64,000 nt of DNA from Hyphomicrobiales bacterium (GCA_900469475.1 UBXG01000005.1:620001-684000); one strand, 5' to 3'. Numbered from the stretch's first letter, positions 46,744 to 56,370 are shown. Numbers and translations: made by a program. Notes: generated by a model from the letters alone, not told the origin.

Positions 46744-47574
46744 TCAGGCATTGCTTGTGGACGTCAGGGAACGGTAGAAGGATGGCGTCAGCCCGGCTTC
46801 CGCCCGCGCGATGTCATTGAAGGGAGCTTTCAGTGAACCACGGAAATTGGCGCGCACCAGCTCCTGGAAAGTTCGGGCCGGATCGCGTTTTTCCCGCGCG
46901 CACAGGAAGCGGAACCATTTGGCGCCGACGGCGACATGGCCTTTCTCGTCATTGTAGATGACGTCGAGTATGGCGGCACTCTCCAGGTCGCCGGTTTCAC
47001 GCATTTTGGCCTGCAGCGCGGGCGTCACGTCGAGGCCCCTGGCTTCGAGAATCAGTGGTACCACGGCCAAGCGGGCTGTGAGATCCGTGCGGGTCGCATG
47101 GGCAGCCTGCCAGAGGCCGTCATGGGCGGGTAGATCGCCATAATCCGCGCCGAGTTCCCGCAGGCGAGCCCGCACCATGCGAAAATGCTTGGCTTCCTCG
47201 AAGGCGACCTGCATCCAGCCGTCGAAGAAGGAGTTGGGGACCGGTCCTGTCGCAAAACGCGCGACGATATCGAGCGCCAGATCGACGGCATTCAGCTCGA
47301 TATGGGCAATGGCATGCAGGAGCGCGATTCGGCCTTTCAGCGTGTGCAGCGAGCGCTTCTCCATGTTTTTCGGCGGCACCAGCTGCGGCTTTTCCGGCCG
47401 GCCAGGCCGATCGGCGAGCGGCGGGTCGAGCGGCGAACGCAGCGACAGGGTGCGCGCAAACCAGCGGTTTGCCGATTCTTGGGCAAGCTCGGTCTTGCGA
47501 TCGAGATCGGCCGAACGGATCGCGGCAATGGCGCCACCGCGTAGCGACGTGATGGTTTTGGAACTGCCGGACAT
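46744..47574 (-). CDS. DUF455 ferritin-like protein
   Basis: A 276-residue protein of the DUF455 family, related to di-iron ferritin-like and MiaE-like enzymes. Possible metal ligands are HAIAHIELNAVDL, the ExxH in VAFEEAKHFRMV and NDEKGHVAVG. Function is unknown; a hydroxylase or oxygenase role is speculative. The ATG at 47574 lies just 4 bases after the bcp stop, so both are one transcript. Confidence 0.85.
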   Translation of the reverse strand: MSGSSKTITSLRGGAIAAIRSADLDRKTELAQESANRWFARTLSLRSPLDPPLADRPGRPEKPQLVPPKNMEKRSLHTLKGRIALLHAIAHIELNAVDLALDIVARFATGPVPNSFFDGWMQVAFEEAKHFRMVRARLRELGADYGDLPAHDGLWQAAHATRTDLTARLAVVPLILEARGLDVTPALQAKMRETGDLESAAILDVIYNDEKGHVAVGAKWFRFLCAREKRDPARTFQELVRANFRGSLKAPFNDIARAEAGLTPSFYRSLTSTSNA

Positions 47575-47578
47575 GCCT

Positions 47579-48061
47579 TCAGAGTTCCTTGGCCGCGGCC
47601 AGAACGGTTTCGGCGTGTCCAGCAACCTTGACCTTGTCCCATATTGCAGCGATGCGCCCATCGGCGTCGATCAGGAAGGTCGAGCGCACCACACCCATAT
47701 AGGTGCGGCCATACATGCTCTTTTCGCGCCAGACGCCATAGGCCATTGCCATGGTCTTTTCTTCGTCTGAGGCAAGCGGCACGGAAAGCGCATGCTTCTT
47801 GACGAATTTTTCATGGCTTTTCACCGTGTCAGGCGAGACGCCGAGAAGGGCGACGCCGAGCCTTGCGAAATCGGCTGACAGTGCCGTGAAGGTAATCGAT
47901 TCCGTCGTGCAGGCGGTGGTGTCGTCCTTGGGGTAGAAATAGATCACCAACGGCTTTCCGGCAAAATCGGCAAGGCGAACGCGATTGCCGCCGTCGCGTG
48001 GAAGATCGAAATCCGGTGCCTTATCGCCAATGCCGAGTTGAACTGGAAAAACTTCCGCCAC
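47579..48061 (-). CDS. bcp: Peroxiredoxin (Bcp type), GTG start
   Basis: A 160-residue thiol peroxidase that reduces hydroperoxides. The thioredoxin fold shows GDKAPDFDLPRDGG, the peroxidatic region YPKDDTTACTTES with Cys near residue 49, and GVSPDTVKSHEKF. Canonical Bcp has Cys at both TxxC positions plus a resolving Cys five residues on (TPGCTTE..C); here only ACTTES is present, so this is a 1-Cys form or uses an external thiol. The GTG at 48061 has AAAGG upstream. A much longer frame continues antisense to the AsmA gene and is rejected. Confidence 0.87.
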   Translation of the reverse strand: MAEVFPVQLGIGDKAPDFDLPRDGGNRVRLADFAGKPLVIYFYPKDDTTACTTESITFTALSADFARLGVALLGVSPDTVKSHEKFVKKHALSVPLASDEEKTMAMAYGVWREKSMYGRTYMGVVRSTFLIDADGRIAAIWDKVKVAGHAETVLAAAKEL

Positions 48062-48190
48062 GGGAAAACCTTTCTTTTGCCGGTTTTTTAGATGACACTT
48101 GAGGGAAGGCATATATACTGCTCGCGTGTGCCGTCCAATGGGACGCAGCGTCACCAACAAAATTGTAGAGAGCGAAAGGCACGCGCAGGA

Positions 48191-51100
48191 GTGATCCGAG
48201 GCGAAAAGATAACATTCCGCAAAAAGGATCTCGTGCCGCTCGACAATCTGCCGTCCGCCCAAGCCGAGGATCCGTTGATCGTGCATGTGCCGGAGCGCGT
48301 CCGCCGTCGTCGCTCGCATGTCTGGCATGTTTGCCGTATCACACTGGTTTTCTTTGCTTTTCTCGCCATCATTCTCGGTGCTGTCATAGCGACGATCGAA
48401 AGCGGCATCTTCGATGCGCCGCTGTCGCAGAAGGCGCAGACTGCGCTCGATCATGCCATCGGCCCACGTTACAAGGCAGAGGTGGGCGCGACCGTGGTCC
48501 GATTTACCTCGGATCTCCGCCTGGCGTTGGAGGCCCGCGACGTCAACGTCGTCGACCAGGAGAGCGGCAAGCATCTGTCGACGATGTCGGCCGTCAACAT
48601 GGAACTTGACCCCTTGGCCCTCATTGAAGGCCGGGTGGAAGTGGCAAGTGTCGCGGCAGAGGGGATCGCGCTCGATACCTCGCTGCTGCCGCAAGGCGAC
48701 CCGGTGGATTTGACTGCCCTGCGTGTTGATGCCTTGCCCAAGGCCCTGAATGCGGCTTTCGACAATCTCGACTTTCTCGAACATTTTGTCCAGCGAGGCG
48801 GCACGAATTCCGTGCGTATTTCCGGCTTCTCCATGAAGCTGGCGCGGCAGGAAGGCGAGCCGATCTCGCTTGTCGTCGATAATCTGACCTTCGAGCGCAC
48901 TGCACCGAATTCTCTGCATCTCTACGGCGAGGTAGCGATCAATGGTTCCGTGGCGCTTCTGGATGTGCGGGCGGATCAAAAGGAGGCCGGTCGCAGCTCT
49001 TCGCTCGCGGCTAGGATATCCAATCTCGACCTTAGGCCGCTCACGATGGCCTATGATCCTAATGGTACGCCCCGACAGGGCTTCACGACCTTCGGGGACA
49101 TCACGCTTTCGGCGGTCAAAGGAGAGGCGGGTGTAGATCCGAAGCTGAGTGCCACCGTCAAAGTTCAGCCCGGCACCCTCTATATGGACCATGATCCGCA
49201 GGAGCTGACGCAGGCCAATATCAACCTGGCCTACAATTTCGATCACCAGACCCTGGAGATTGCCCCCTCCAATGCACAGTTCCTCGGGACGACCGTGCCG
49301 TTCTCCGGCGCGCTGATCGATCTCGACCGCGTCGACGCCAATGTAGGGAAGGGCTTTGGCATCGACTTCGTGATCAAGGATGGGGTCGCCGCCTCGTCTC
49401 TGTCAGGGGAGAAGCCCATCAGCTTCGATGGTCGTGCTACCGGCCGGTTCTTTTCGACGACCAAGGAATTCCAGTTCGATAATCTCGGCATATCGACACC
49501 ACAAGGCGCGCTTTTCGGCTCCCTGCATATGAAGCTCGGCGACAGTTCGCCTGAGATCAGTTTCGGCGGCCGCGCGGATAAGCTCGACACGGCTGCCGTC
49601 AAGCAGCTATGGCCGTTCTGGATGGCCTCGAAACCTCGAACCTGGGTCGAGGGCAATCTCTTCGGCGGATCGGTGACCAACGCCGTCATATCCGTTTTCA
49701 TTCCGGCTGGCCGGCTGCGTGAAGCGTCACAGACCGGTAAGCTGCAGCTTGGCAAGAATGAGCTGCATATCGCCTTCGACATCGACGGCGCGCGGATGAA
49801 TGTCCCGGGCGAAATCCCACCATTGCGCGACACCAAGGCCCATTTCGATCTGACCGGTCCGAATATGGTGGTCGATATCGCCTCGGCGACCTCCTATTTC
49901 TCCACGGGGCGTACGATCACGCTGAGCGACAGCAGCTTCTCGATCCCGGCGACCTACGATAAGCCGCTGATGGCCAATCTCGATTTGACGATTTCAGGCT
50001 CCGGCGACGCCATCGGCGAACTTCTGAGCTACAAGCCGCTGGAGGTCCTGCAGCGGACCGAATTCAAGCCGGAGGATTTCAATGGCAAGATCGTCGCCAA
50101 GGTCGATGCCAGGATCGGGTTGATCAAGGATCAGCAGCCGCCTCCGCCGGAGTGGCAGGCGACGCTTGATCTCGACAATGTCGATCTGCTGAAGCCGATG
50201 AACAATCGCAAGATCGACAATCTGACTGGCGTAATTTCGGCCGATCCGCAATCCGTGCATCTGCAAGCCCAGGCTCAGATCGATGGCATTCCCGCCCAGA
50301 TCGACATGGTGGAGCCGACCGACAGCAAATCGACCGTCAAGCGCGCCCGCGTGATCACGGCAACGCTGACCGATGCGCAGCGCAACACCGTTCTGCCTGG
50401 ACTTCGCGATATGATCGACGGGCCGGTTAAAGTGGAACTGACGCGCATTGATGACGATCGTCAGGGCGTGAAGGTCGATCTCGGCAAAGCTGCGCTGACC
50501 GTTCCTTGGATCGGCTGGTCGAAGGGCAGCGGCATTGCGGCGACTGCACAGTTCGAAGCATCCGGCCCGGACAGCCAGACGGCGCTCAAGAATTTCACGC
50601 TCAAGGGCGATGGCTTCGGCGCCAGCGGCGATCTTCTGATCAGCAAGGGGAGCCTTACCTCGGCGAGTTTCACCAGCGTGAAACTTTCGGCGCTCGACGA
50701 TTTCGCGCTTTCGCTCAAGCGGAGCAAAAGCGGCGGCTATGACGTCGCCGTATCGGGAAATTCCGCTGACATAAGACCGATCCTCGCGCGCCTGAAGGCA
50801 TCCACATCGGGCGGACAGCAGAGTTCAAACGGGGATGGTTCGGCAAGCGCGACGGTTCGCGCTAATCTCGACAAGGTTATAGGCTTCAATGACGAGACGA
50901 TCGGCAATGTCAAAGGCGTTTATTCGATCTCGGGCGGCAAGACGACGGCTGCGGATTTTTCGGGCTTGACCCGTAGCGGCGAAGCGCTTGTCACCCAGAT
51001 GAGCAAAGGGGCCAACGGCGTCATCCGTATCACGAGCGGCGATGCAGGCGCCGTTGCGCGCTTCACCGACCTCTACAAGCATTTGCAGGGTGGGCTGCTC

Positions 51101-51610
51101 AATCTGTCGCTGCGCTCGATCGGGCAGGATGACTGGGACGGCTCGCTCGATATCCGCAACTTCTCCATCATCGATGACAAGAAACTCTCGACCATCGTGT
51201 CGACGCCGAGCGGGAAGAACGGCAAGAGCCTGAATTCGGCGGTGAAGCAGAATATCGATACGCGTTCGCAGAGCTTCGAGCGCGGCTTTGCGCGGCTGGT
51301 GATGCGCGATGGGGTGCTCTCGGTCGAGAACGGCGTGGTGCGTGGTGTGCAGGTCGGAGCGACGTTCCAGGGCGTGCTGAAGGACGCCAGCGGCAAGATG
51401 GACATGACGGGAACCTTCATGCCCGCCTACGGCCTGAACCGGCTGTTCGCGGAAGTTCCGATCGTCGGCTTCATCCTGGGCAATGGCAGTGATCGCGGCC
51501 TGATCGGCATCACCTTCAGGCTGACCGGTACGATCGAGAAATCGAACCTGCAGATCAATCCTCTCTCGATCATCGCACCGGGCGTTTTCAGGCAGATATT
51601 TGAGTATTGA
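48191..51610 (+). CDS. Large AsmA-like / DUF3971 membrane-anchored protein
   Basis: A protein of about 1139 residues with a short basic cytoplasmic N-terminus, one transmembrane helix (about residues 55-75, ITLVFFAFLAIILGAVIA) and a very long periplasmic beta-rich region. The pattern matches the YhdP/AsmA/TamB-like group, bridge-shaped proteins linked to phospholipid transport to the outer membrane. The C-terminal part (FARLVMRDGVLSVENGVVRG, GTFMPAYGLNRLFAEVPIVG) is the typical AsmA-like end. The GTG at 48191 is my choice; the frame extends to 48092, which would cover the promoter shared with the divergent bcp gene. Confidence 0.85.
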   Translation: MIRGEKITFRKKDLVPLDNLPSAQAEDPLIVHVPERVRRRRSHVWHVCRITLVFFAFLAIILGAVIATIESGIFDAPLSQKAQTALDHAIGPRYKAEVGATVVRFTSDLRLALEARDVNVVDQESGKHLSTMSAVNMELDPLALIEGRVEVASVAAEGIALDTSLLPQGDPVDLTALRVDALPKALNAAFDNLDFLEHFVQRGGTNSVRISGFSMKLARQEGEPISLVVDNLTFERTAPNSLHLYGEVAINGSVALLDVRADQKEAGRSSSLAARISNLDLRPLTMAYDPNGTPRQGFTTFGDITLSAVKGEAGVDPKLSATVKVQPGTLYMDHDPQELTQANINLAYNFDHQTLEIAPSNAQFLGTTVPFSGALIDLDRVDANVGKGFGIDFVIKDGVAASSLSGEKPISFDGRATGRFFSTTKEFQFDNLGISTPQGALFGSLHMKLGDSSPEISFGGRADKLDTAAVKQLWPFWMASKPRTWVEGNLFGGSVTNAVISVFIPAGRLREASQTGKLQLGKNELHIAFDIDGARMNVPGEIPPLRDTKAHFDLTGPNMVVDIASATSYFSTGRTITLSDSSFSIPATYDKPLMANLDLTISGSGDAIGELLSYKPLEVLQRTEFKPEDFNGKIVAKVDARIGLIKDQQPPPPEWQATLDLDNVDLLKPMNNRKIDNLTGVISADPQSVHLQAQAQIDGIPAQIDMVEPTDSKSTVKRARVITATLTDAQRNTVLPGLRDMIDGPVKVELTRIDDDRQGVKVDLGKAALTVPWIGWSKGSGIAATAQFEASGPDSQTALKNFTLKGDGFGASGDLLISKGSLTSASFTSVKLSALDDFALSLKRSKSGGYDVAVSGNSADIRPILARLKASTSGGQQSSNGDGSASATVRANLDKVIGFNDETIGNVKGVYSISGGKTTAADFSGLTRSGEALVTQMSKGANGVIRITSGDAGAVARFTDLYKHLQGGLLNLSLRSIGQDDWDGSLDIRNFSIIDDKKLSTIVSTPSGKNGKSLNSAVKQNIDTRSQSFERGFARLVMRDGVLSVENGVVRGVQVGATFQGVLKDASGKMDMTGTFMPAYGLNRLFAEVPIVGFILGNGSDRGLIGITFRLTGTIEKSNLQINPLSIIAPGVFRQIFEY

Positions 51611-51660
51611 GGCGGCGCGAAGCTGAGGCTGCCGCCTTTCGAGAGCGGAGGCAGGGCGTA

Positions 51661-51987
51661 TTATTTTTCTTCCGCCAATCGCTCGCGTATGCGCTCCGGC
51701 CCGCCGTTCATGCGCTTGGCGAATGGCCGATTGGGGTCCACGATACGCCAGAACGGAGCCGCGCCGCTTTGGCTGATCTGTACCAGATGTCGCTGAACGG
51801 TGACAGGGCAGCAGGCATCTGCGCCATACTGCTTGGCAAGCGCCTTTCTGACGTCCGCAATATCGGACAATCGGCCCGGAGGTGCTGCCCAGAGTGCGCG
51901 AGCGACCATCTCCTCATTGGGAATCAACATGCTTTGCGTAGAGCTTCGGCCCTTGCGCCTTGTCTTAATCACCGGCAATCCATCCAT
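51661..51987 (-). CDS. Small hypothetical protein, possibly MGMT-fold
   Basis: A 108-residue basic protein. The C-terminal half (LSDIADVRKALAKQYGAD, then APFWRIVDPNRPFAKRMN, GGPERIRERLAEE) resembles the DNA-binding domain of O6-alkylguanine transferases (the xxHRVV and GG.xRxxLL blocks), but the PCHR cysteine motif is absent, as in alkyltransferase-like proteins. The resemblance is weak and unverified. The ATG at 51987 has TTGGAGGCGG upstream, which supports this start over the longer frame to 52092. Confidence 0.6.
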   Translation of the reverse strand: MDGLPVIKTRRKGRSSTQSMLIPNEEMVARALWAAPPGRLSDIADVRKALAKQYGADACCPVTVQRHLVQISQSGAAPFWRIVDPNRPFAKRMNGGPERIRERLAEEK

Positions 51988-52113
51988 AATCCGCCTCCAA
52001 GGTTGGAACCTTAACAGAGGACGAGTGGGCAGGTCGCGATCCGACATGAGGATGCAAAGAATCGTGCAGTCGGCATCGATAGTGCTCTGCATTTGCGCTG
52101 ACTCAAAATGATA

Positions 52114-52137
52114 AAGCCGGCGCGGGGGCGCCGGCTT
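52114..52137 (-). terminator. Terminator downstream of tyrS
   Basis: AAGCCGGCGC and GCGCCGGCTT form a perfect 10-base stem with a 4-base loop, 24 bases after the tyrS stop. The T run on the minus strand is interrupted (TTTATCATTTT). Confidence 0.65.
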
Positions 52138-52161
52138 GTCGTTTTCCTACTACTCAGACGC

Positions 52162-53418
52162 TCAGGTGGCCGGGCGGATCAACATATGTTTCTTCTTACC
52201 GAGCGAGAGCTTGATGACGCCATCTGCGGTGACCTCATCGGTGCCGATGATCTTGCGCTCGTCGCTGATGGGCTGGTCGTTGATGCGTACTGCGCCACCC
52301 TGGACGTGCCTGCGAGCCTCGCCGTTCGAACCGGCAAGACCGGCGCGCACGATCAGAGCCAGAAGGCCGATGCCAGCGTCGAGTTCGGAGGAGGGAACAT
52401 CGATCGACGGCAGGTTTTCCGACAGACCGCCTTCCTCGAAGGTCTTGCGTGCGGTTTCGGCGGCCTGCTCGGCTGCGGCGCGGCCGTGAAGGATCGCGGT
52501 GACTTCGGTCGCGAGGATTTTCTTGACTTCGTTCAGTTCCGAACCCGCAACGGCGGAAAGCCGCGCGATTTCGTCCATTGGCAGCGTGGTGAACAGCTTG
52601 AGGAAGCGCGGAACGTCCGCGTCCTCGGTGTTACGCCAATATTGCCAAAAATCATAAACAGGCAGCAGGTCGGCATTCAGCCAGACGGCACCAGAAGCCG
52701 ACTTGCCCATTTTGGCGCCGGAGGAGGTCGTCAGAAGCGGCGATGTCAAAGCAAAGAGTTGCTTGGTCCCCATGCGGTGACCGAGATCGATGCCATTGAC
52801 GATATTGCCCCACTGATCCGAACCGCCCATCTGCAGGCGGCAATCGTAACGCTTTGCCAGTTCGACGAAATCGTAGGCCTGCAGGATCATGTAGTTGAAT
52901 TCGAGGAACGACAGCGACTGTTCCCGGTCAAGCCTCGTCTTCACGCTGTCGAAAGACAACATGCGGTTGACGGAAAAATGCCGGCCGACATCGCGCAGGA
53001 ATTCGAGATAATTCAGCGAGCGCAGCCATTCGGCATTGTTGATCATCAAGGCTGCGTTGCCGGGCTTGTTGTAGTCGAGGTAGTTCGAGAAGCAGCGTTT
53101 TATCGAGGCGATATTGTCCTCGATCATGTCGATGGTCATCAATTTGCGGGCTTCCTCCTTGAAGGAGGGATCACCGACCATGCCGGTGCCGCCGCCCATT
53201 AGGGAGATCGGCCGATGGCCAGTCGCCTGGAGCCAGTGCAGCATCATGATCTGGGTGAGATGGCCGACATGGAGGCTCGATGCCGTCGGATCATAGCCGA
53301 TATAGGCCGTCACGGTTTCCTTGGCGAAGAGGTCGTCGAGGCCGGCTTCATCGGAAATCTGATGAATGAAGCCGCGCTCTTGCAGGGTGCGCAGGAAATC
53401 GGATTTGAACTCAGCCAT
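52162..53418 (-). CDS. tyrS: Tyrosine--tRNA ligase
   Basis: Charges tRNA-Tyr in the cytoplasm. The 418-residue class I synthetase has the HIGH motif as LHVGH (about residues 50-54), the tyrosine-binding [11 protein letters not shown], the KMSKS motif as KMGKS (about 234-238), and a C-terminal S4 RNA-binding domain (about 350-418; [18 protein letters not shown]). It is monocistronic and divergent from the caspase-like gene. Confidence 0.98.
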   Translation of the reverse strand: MAEFKSDFLRTLQERGFIHQISDEAGLDDLFAKETVTAYIGYDPTASSLHVGHLTQIMMLHWLQATGHRPISLMGGGTGMVGDPSFKEEARKLMTIDMIEDNIASIKRCFSNYLDYNKPGNAALMINNAEWLRSLNYLEFLRDVGRHFSVNRMLSFDSVKTRLDREQSLSFLEFNYMILQAYDFVELAKRYDCRLQMGGSDQWGNIVNGIDLGHRMGTKQLFALTSPLLTTSSGAKMGKSASGAVWLNADLLPVYDFWQYWRNTEDADVPRFLKLFTTLPMDEIARLSAVAGSELNEVKKILATEVTAILHGRAAAEQAAETARKTFEEGGLSENLPSIDVPSSELDAGIGLLALIVRAGLAGSNGEARRHVQGGAVRINDQPISDERKIIGTDEVTADGVIKLSLGKKKHMLIRPAT

Positions 53419-53713
53419 GATCTTGGTCTCTCGATGCCGCTTTGCTTGAAAGCGCGGCGAAGTCGCTATTGTTTGACGTTGGGCGCGCGTTTAGCACCGA
53501 TTTGGCGACGCGTCATCATTTTGCTGGGAACAGACGACAAGTTTCGACACATGTCGTAGGGCGGCGCGTTTGTAAACGGACGCCTCTCAACGTCAATAGA
53601 CCGTAACATGGCCGCGAATCTGCCTGGAATAAGTCCCGCATTCGCCCGAATCGAATCCTAGGCATTTTCTTATTGATCCCGTACGCACCTCATGTTTCGT
53701 GAAAGAAACCGGT

Positions 53714-56191
53714 ATGTCGCCTCTGCTTTCGAAGATGGGATTGTCATCCAAAAAGACGATCTGGGCATTTTTTGCCATGATGTTTGTTTTGGTCGGTATT
53801 GCTGCTGCGAATCCGGCCGAAGCTCAGGGTTCCCCTGAAAAGAGAATAGCGCTTGTCGTTGGTAACGCCGCCTACACGGTGGGGGCGCTTCCGACGCCGG
53901 CCAATGATGCCGGCTTGATCGCGCAAACGCTGCAGGCCGCGGGCTTCGATGTGATAGGCGCGCGCGATCTCGATCAGAATGGCTTGCGCGATGCCATGCG
54001 CGACTTTCTGACGAAAGCCAACGCGGCAGGCCCTAACACCGTCGTCTTTGTCTATCTGGCGGGCTACGGGGTTCAATATCAGGGCGACAATTATTTCGTG
54101 CCTGTGGATGCGCAGATCGCCAATGCCACGGATGTCCCCCTCCAGGCAGTCCGCGTGAGCGACTTCACAAAGTCGCTGTCGGCCATCAACAATCGTGGCA
54201 GCATCGTCGTGCTCGACGCGGCTAGAGCCAATCCGTTCGTGCAATCAAGTCAGCCGCTGGCCGGCGGTCTGGCGCTGGTCGATCCCGATGCCAATCAGCT
54301 AATTGCCTTCAATGCGGCGCCCGGCACGGTCGCACCGCAGGAGGCCGGTCCCTATGGTTCCTATGCGCATGCGCTGGCGGAGATGATCCGTGTTGGCGGC
54401 CTTTCGCTTGATGAGGTCTTCGATCGCACACGGTTGCGTGTCGGTGACTTGACCAAGGGCGCCGAAATTTCCTGGGATGCCACCAAGTTCAAGAACGCCT
54501 TTACTTTCTTCGATCGCGGACCGAATGCGCCGGCTGCTGCGGTGTCGAGCACCGAGGATGTGGCAAACCGGACGAAGCCCATTCGCGATTTCGACGAGCG
54601 TGATGCCTATTTCGCCGCGCTGGATCGCGACACGCTGCAGGGCTATGAGGATTTCCTCGCCGCCTATCCGAACGATTCTATGGCAAGGCGTGTGCGCGCC
54701 ATCATCGCTGCCCGCCGAGAGGCGATAACCTGGCGCGAGACATGGCGAGCCGACACCCCGGAGGCCTATTGGTCCTATCTGAGGCGTTATCCGCGCGGTC
54801 CCCACGTCTGGGATGCCCGCCGTCGTCTCGAGCATTTCGAGGCAGCCCTTGAACCACCGCCTTCCTTTACCGTCATAGAATATGACGTGCCGCCACCGCC
54901 GCCGCCGGAAGTGGTCTATGTCGAGCGGCCTGTGCTTTATTTTGATGATGCCGATTTCGGGTATGCCCCGCCGCCGCCCGTCGTCTTCCTTGCGCCACCG
55001 CCGCCGGATTTCGTCGAGCTGGCGCCGCCGCAGCCTGCGGTCGATCTCTATGTGTTGCCGGCACCGGTCTTCGTTCCGGTCCCTGCATGGGTCGAACCGC
55101 CACGCGATATCGCGCCGCCCGAGAACAATGTTATCTTCAACAACATCCACAATACGGTCGTGAACAACACGACGGTCATCAACAACAACACTGTGATCAA
55201 CGAGAACGGGGCGGCACCCGCAGCACCTGGGCTGACGACAGGTCAGAAACTCGCCGGCGCGGCCGTTATCGCCGGAGCAGGGGCTGCAGCACTGCATGTT
55301 GCCCTGCCGCCATCGGTACAGAAGAAGGCGGCAGTTATACAAAGGCAGAACCCCGCCGCGGCCGCTAAGACGATGCCTGGAGTTGCTCCAGCGGCGGCGC
55401 CGTCGCCGCAGCCGCAAGGCGGAAACGCCGCTGCCCACGTGCTTCCCCGCGCCAATGGTCAGCCGCTGCCGGCTGGTGGCAGGCCGCCCGTCAATCAGGG
55501 AACGGCTCAAACGAAGCCGGGGCAATCGCCGCAAGCTGCGCCGAATGCGGTGCATAATCCGACTGTTGCCACTCAACCCGCCCAGCAGGGCACAAATGCC
55601 AATGCGCACGCGCTTCCGGGCGCGAACGGTCAACCTCTGCCAGCCACGGGCAAGCTGCCGGTCAATCCTGGCGCAGCGCAGACCAAACAGGCTCAACAGC
55701 CTCAGGCTACGCCGAACGCCAATACACATGCGCTTCCCGGTGCCAAGGGACAACCGCTGCCGGCCGTTGGCAATGCGCCTGCCATGAAGGGGCAAAACCA
55801 GATTGCCAAGACCCCGGCACCGCAAGCAATGCCGGGCGGCAAACCGAATCCGGTCGCCGCTGCACCGAAACCCAATGGGCATGCTCCGGCAGCGCCGGCT
55901 GTTGCCGCCAGAACTTCGGCGAAGCCCAAGGCCATCCCCAACAATCCACCTCGTGTCAGCAGTCAGCCTCATGTCGCTGCCACGCCGTCGCGGCAAGCCA
56001 ATCCGGCTCCGGCGCAGCCCAAACCCGCGCCGCATGTGGTGGCACAGGCGAGGGCGCCAGCGCCGAAGCCGCAGCCGCAGCCGCAGCCGAAGGTCGTGCA
56101 GCAGCAGGTGAAGAGACCTCCTCCGCCTCCGCCGCAGAAGCCTCCTGAAAAGAAGAAGTGCGGCGCTCCCGGCCTGCCGGCATGTCACTGA
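53714..56191 (+). CDS. Caspase-fold (C14) exported protein with both catalytic residues lost
   Basis: An 825-residue protein: signal peptide or anchor (about residues 12-36), caspase p20-like domain (about 45-260; KRIALVVGNAAYTVGALPTP), a helical region with repeats similar to Sel1/TPR-less stretches seen in rhizobial C14 proteins (about 290-375), then a Pro-rich and Asn-rich region and a Pro/Ala/Gln-rich tail to the end. The catalytic His is Tyr118 (YLAGYGVQYQG instead of the usual SGHG) and the catalytic Cys is Ala170 (VLDAARANPF instead of LDACR). It is therefore a pseudo-enzyme, probably a binding scaffold in the periplasm. ATG 53714 or GTG 53699 are both possible; neither has a strong ribosome site. 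Confidence 0.85.
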   Translation: MSPLLSKMGLSSKKTIWAFFAMMFVLVGIAAANPAEAQGSPEKRIALVVGNAAYTVGALPTPANDAGLIAQTLQAAGFDVIGARDLDQNGLRDAMRDFLTKANAAGPNTVVFVYLAGYGVQYQGDNYFVPVDAQIANATDVPLQAVRVSDFTKSLSAINNRGSIVVLDAARANPFVQSSQPLAGGLALVDPDANQLIAFNAAPGTVAPQEAGPYGSYAHALAEMIRVGGLSLDEVFDRTRLRVGDLTKGAEISWDATKFKNAFTFFDRGPNAPAAAVSSTEDVANRTKPIRDFDERDAYFAALDRDTLQGYEDFLAAYPNDSMARRVRAIIAARREAITWRETWRADTPEAYWSYLRRYPRGPHVWDARRRLEHFEAALEPPPSFTVIEYDVPPPPPPEVVYVERPVLYFDDADFGYAPPPPVVFLAPPPPDFVELAPPQPAVDLYVLPAPVFVPVPAWVEPPRDIAPPENNVIFNNIHNTVVNNTTVINNNTVINENGAAPAAPGLTTGQKLAGAAVIAGAGAAALHVALPPSVQKKAAVIQRQNPAAAAKTMPGVAPAAAPSPQPQGGNAAAHVLPRANGQPLPAGGRPPVNQGTAQTKPGQSPQAAPNAVHNPTVATQPAQQGTNANAHALPGANGQPLPATGKLPVNPGAAQTKQAQQPQATPNANTHALPGAKGQPLPAVGNAPAMKGQNQIAKTPAPQAMPGGKPNPVAAAPKPNGHAPAAPAVAARTSAKPKAIPNNPPRVSSQPHVAATPSRQANPAPAQPKPAPHVVAQARAPAPKPQPQPQPKVVQQQVKRPPPPPPQKPPEKKKCGAPGLPACH
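55424..55790 (+). repeat. Three imperfect repeats in the tail of the caspase-like protein
   Basis: Units starting at 55424, 55595 and 55715 encode variants of NANAHALPGANGQPLPATG (NAAAHVLPRANGQPLP, NANAHALPGANGQPLP, NANTHALPGAKGQPLP), separated by Gln/Pro/Thr-rich linkers of unequal length. They look like degenerate internal duplications in a low-complexity region. Confidence 0.75.
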
Positions 56192-56218
56192 CGGATGATA
56201 TCAAACGATGATGTGGAA

Positions 56219-56234
56219 GCCCGCTTCGGCGGGC
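56219..56234 (+). terminator. Hairpin after the caspase-like gene
   Basis: GCCCGC-TTCG-GCGGGC is a stable 6-base stem with a UUCG tetraloop, 28 bases after the stop codon. It lacks a T tract, so termination is only possible. Confidence 0.45.
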
Positions 56235-56370
56235 CTTCGCATGCGATATTGTCGCTTGATCGGCTTGTTGAAATCAGGCCAAGCGGTTAGCACTGACCGA
56301 CCGGTCGTCAATCGGCCCTGACATACGTATTACGGCAGGCTGCAGGTCCATCACGAAAACAGGCAGGCAG

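Noticed and set aside
48062-49246. Long minus-strand extension of the bcp reading frame (555 residues in total)
   Set aside because: It is antisense to the AsmA-like gene, has the odd Arg/Gln/His-rich composition of a shadow frame, and the peroxiredoxin fold starts only at the GTG at 48061.
54299-56188. A 629-residue minus-strand open frame opposite the caspase-like gene
   Set aside because: It mirrors the Pro/Ala/Gln-rich codons of the real gene, giving Arg/Leu-rich low complexity, with no ribosome site or family motifs.
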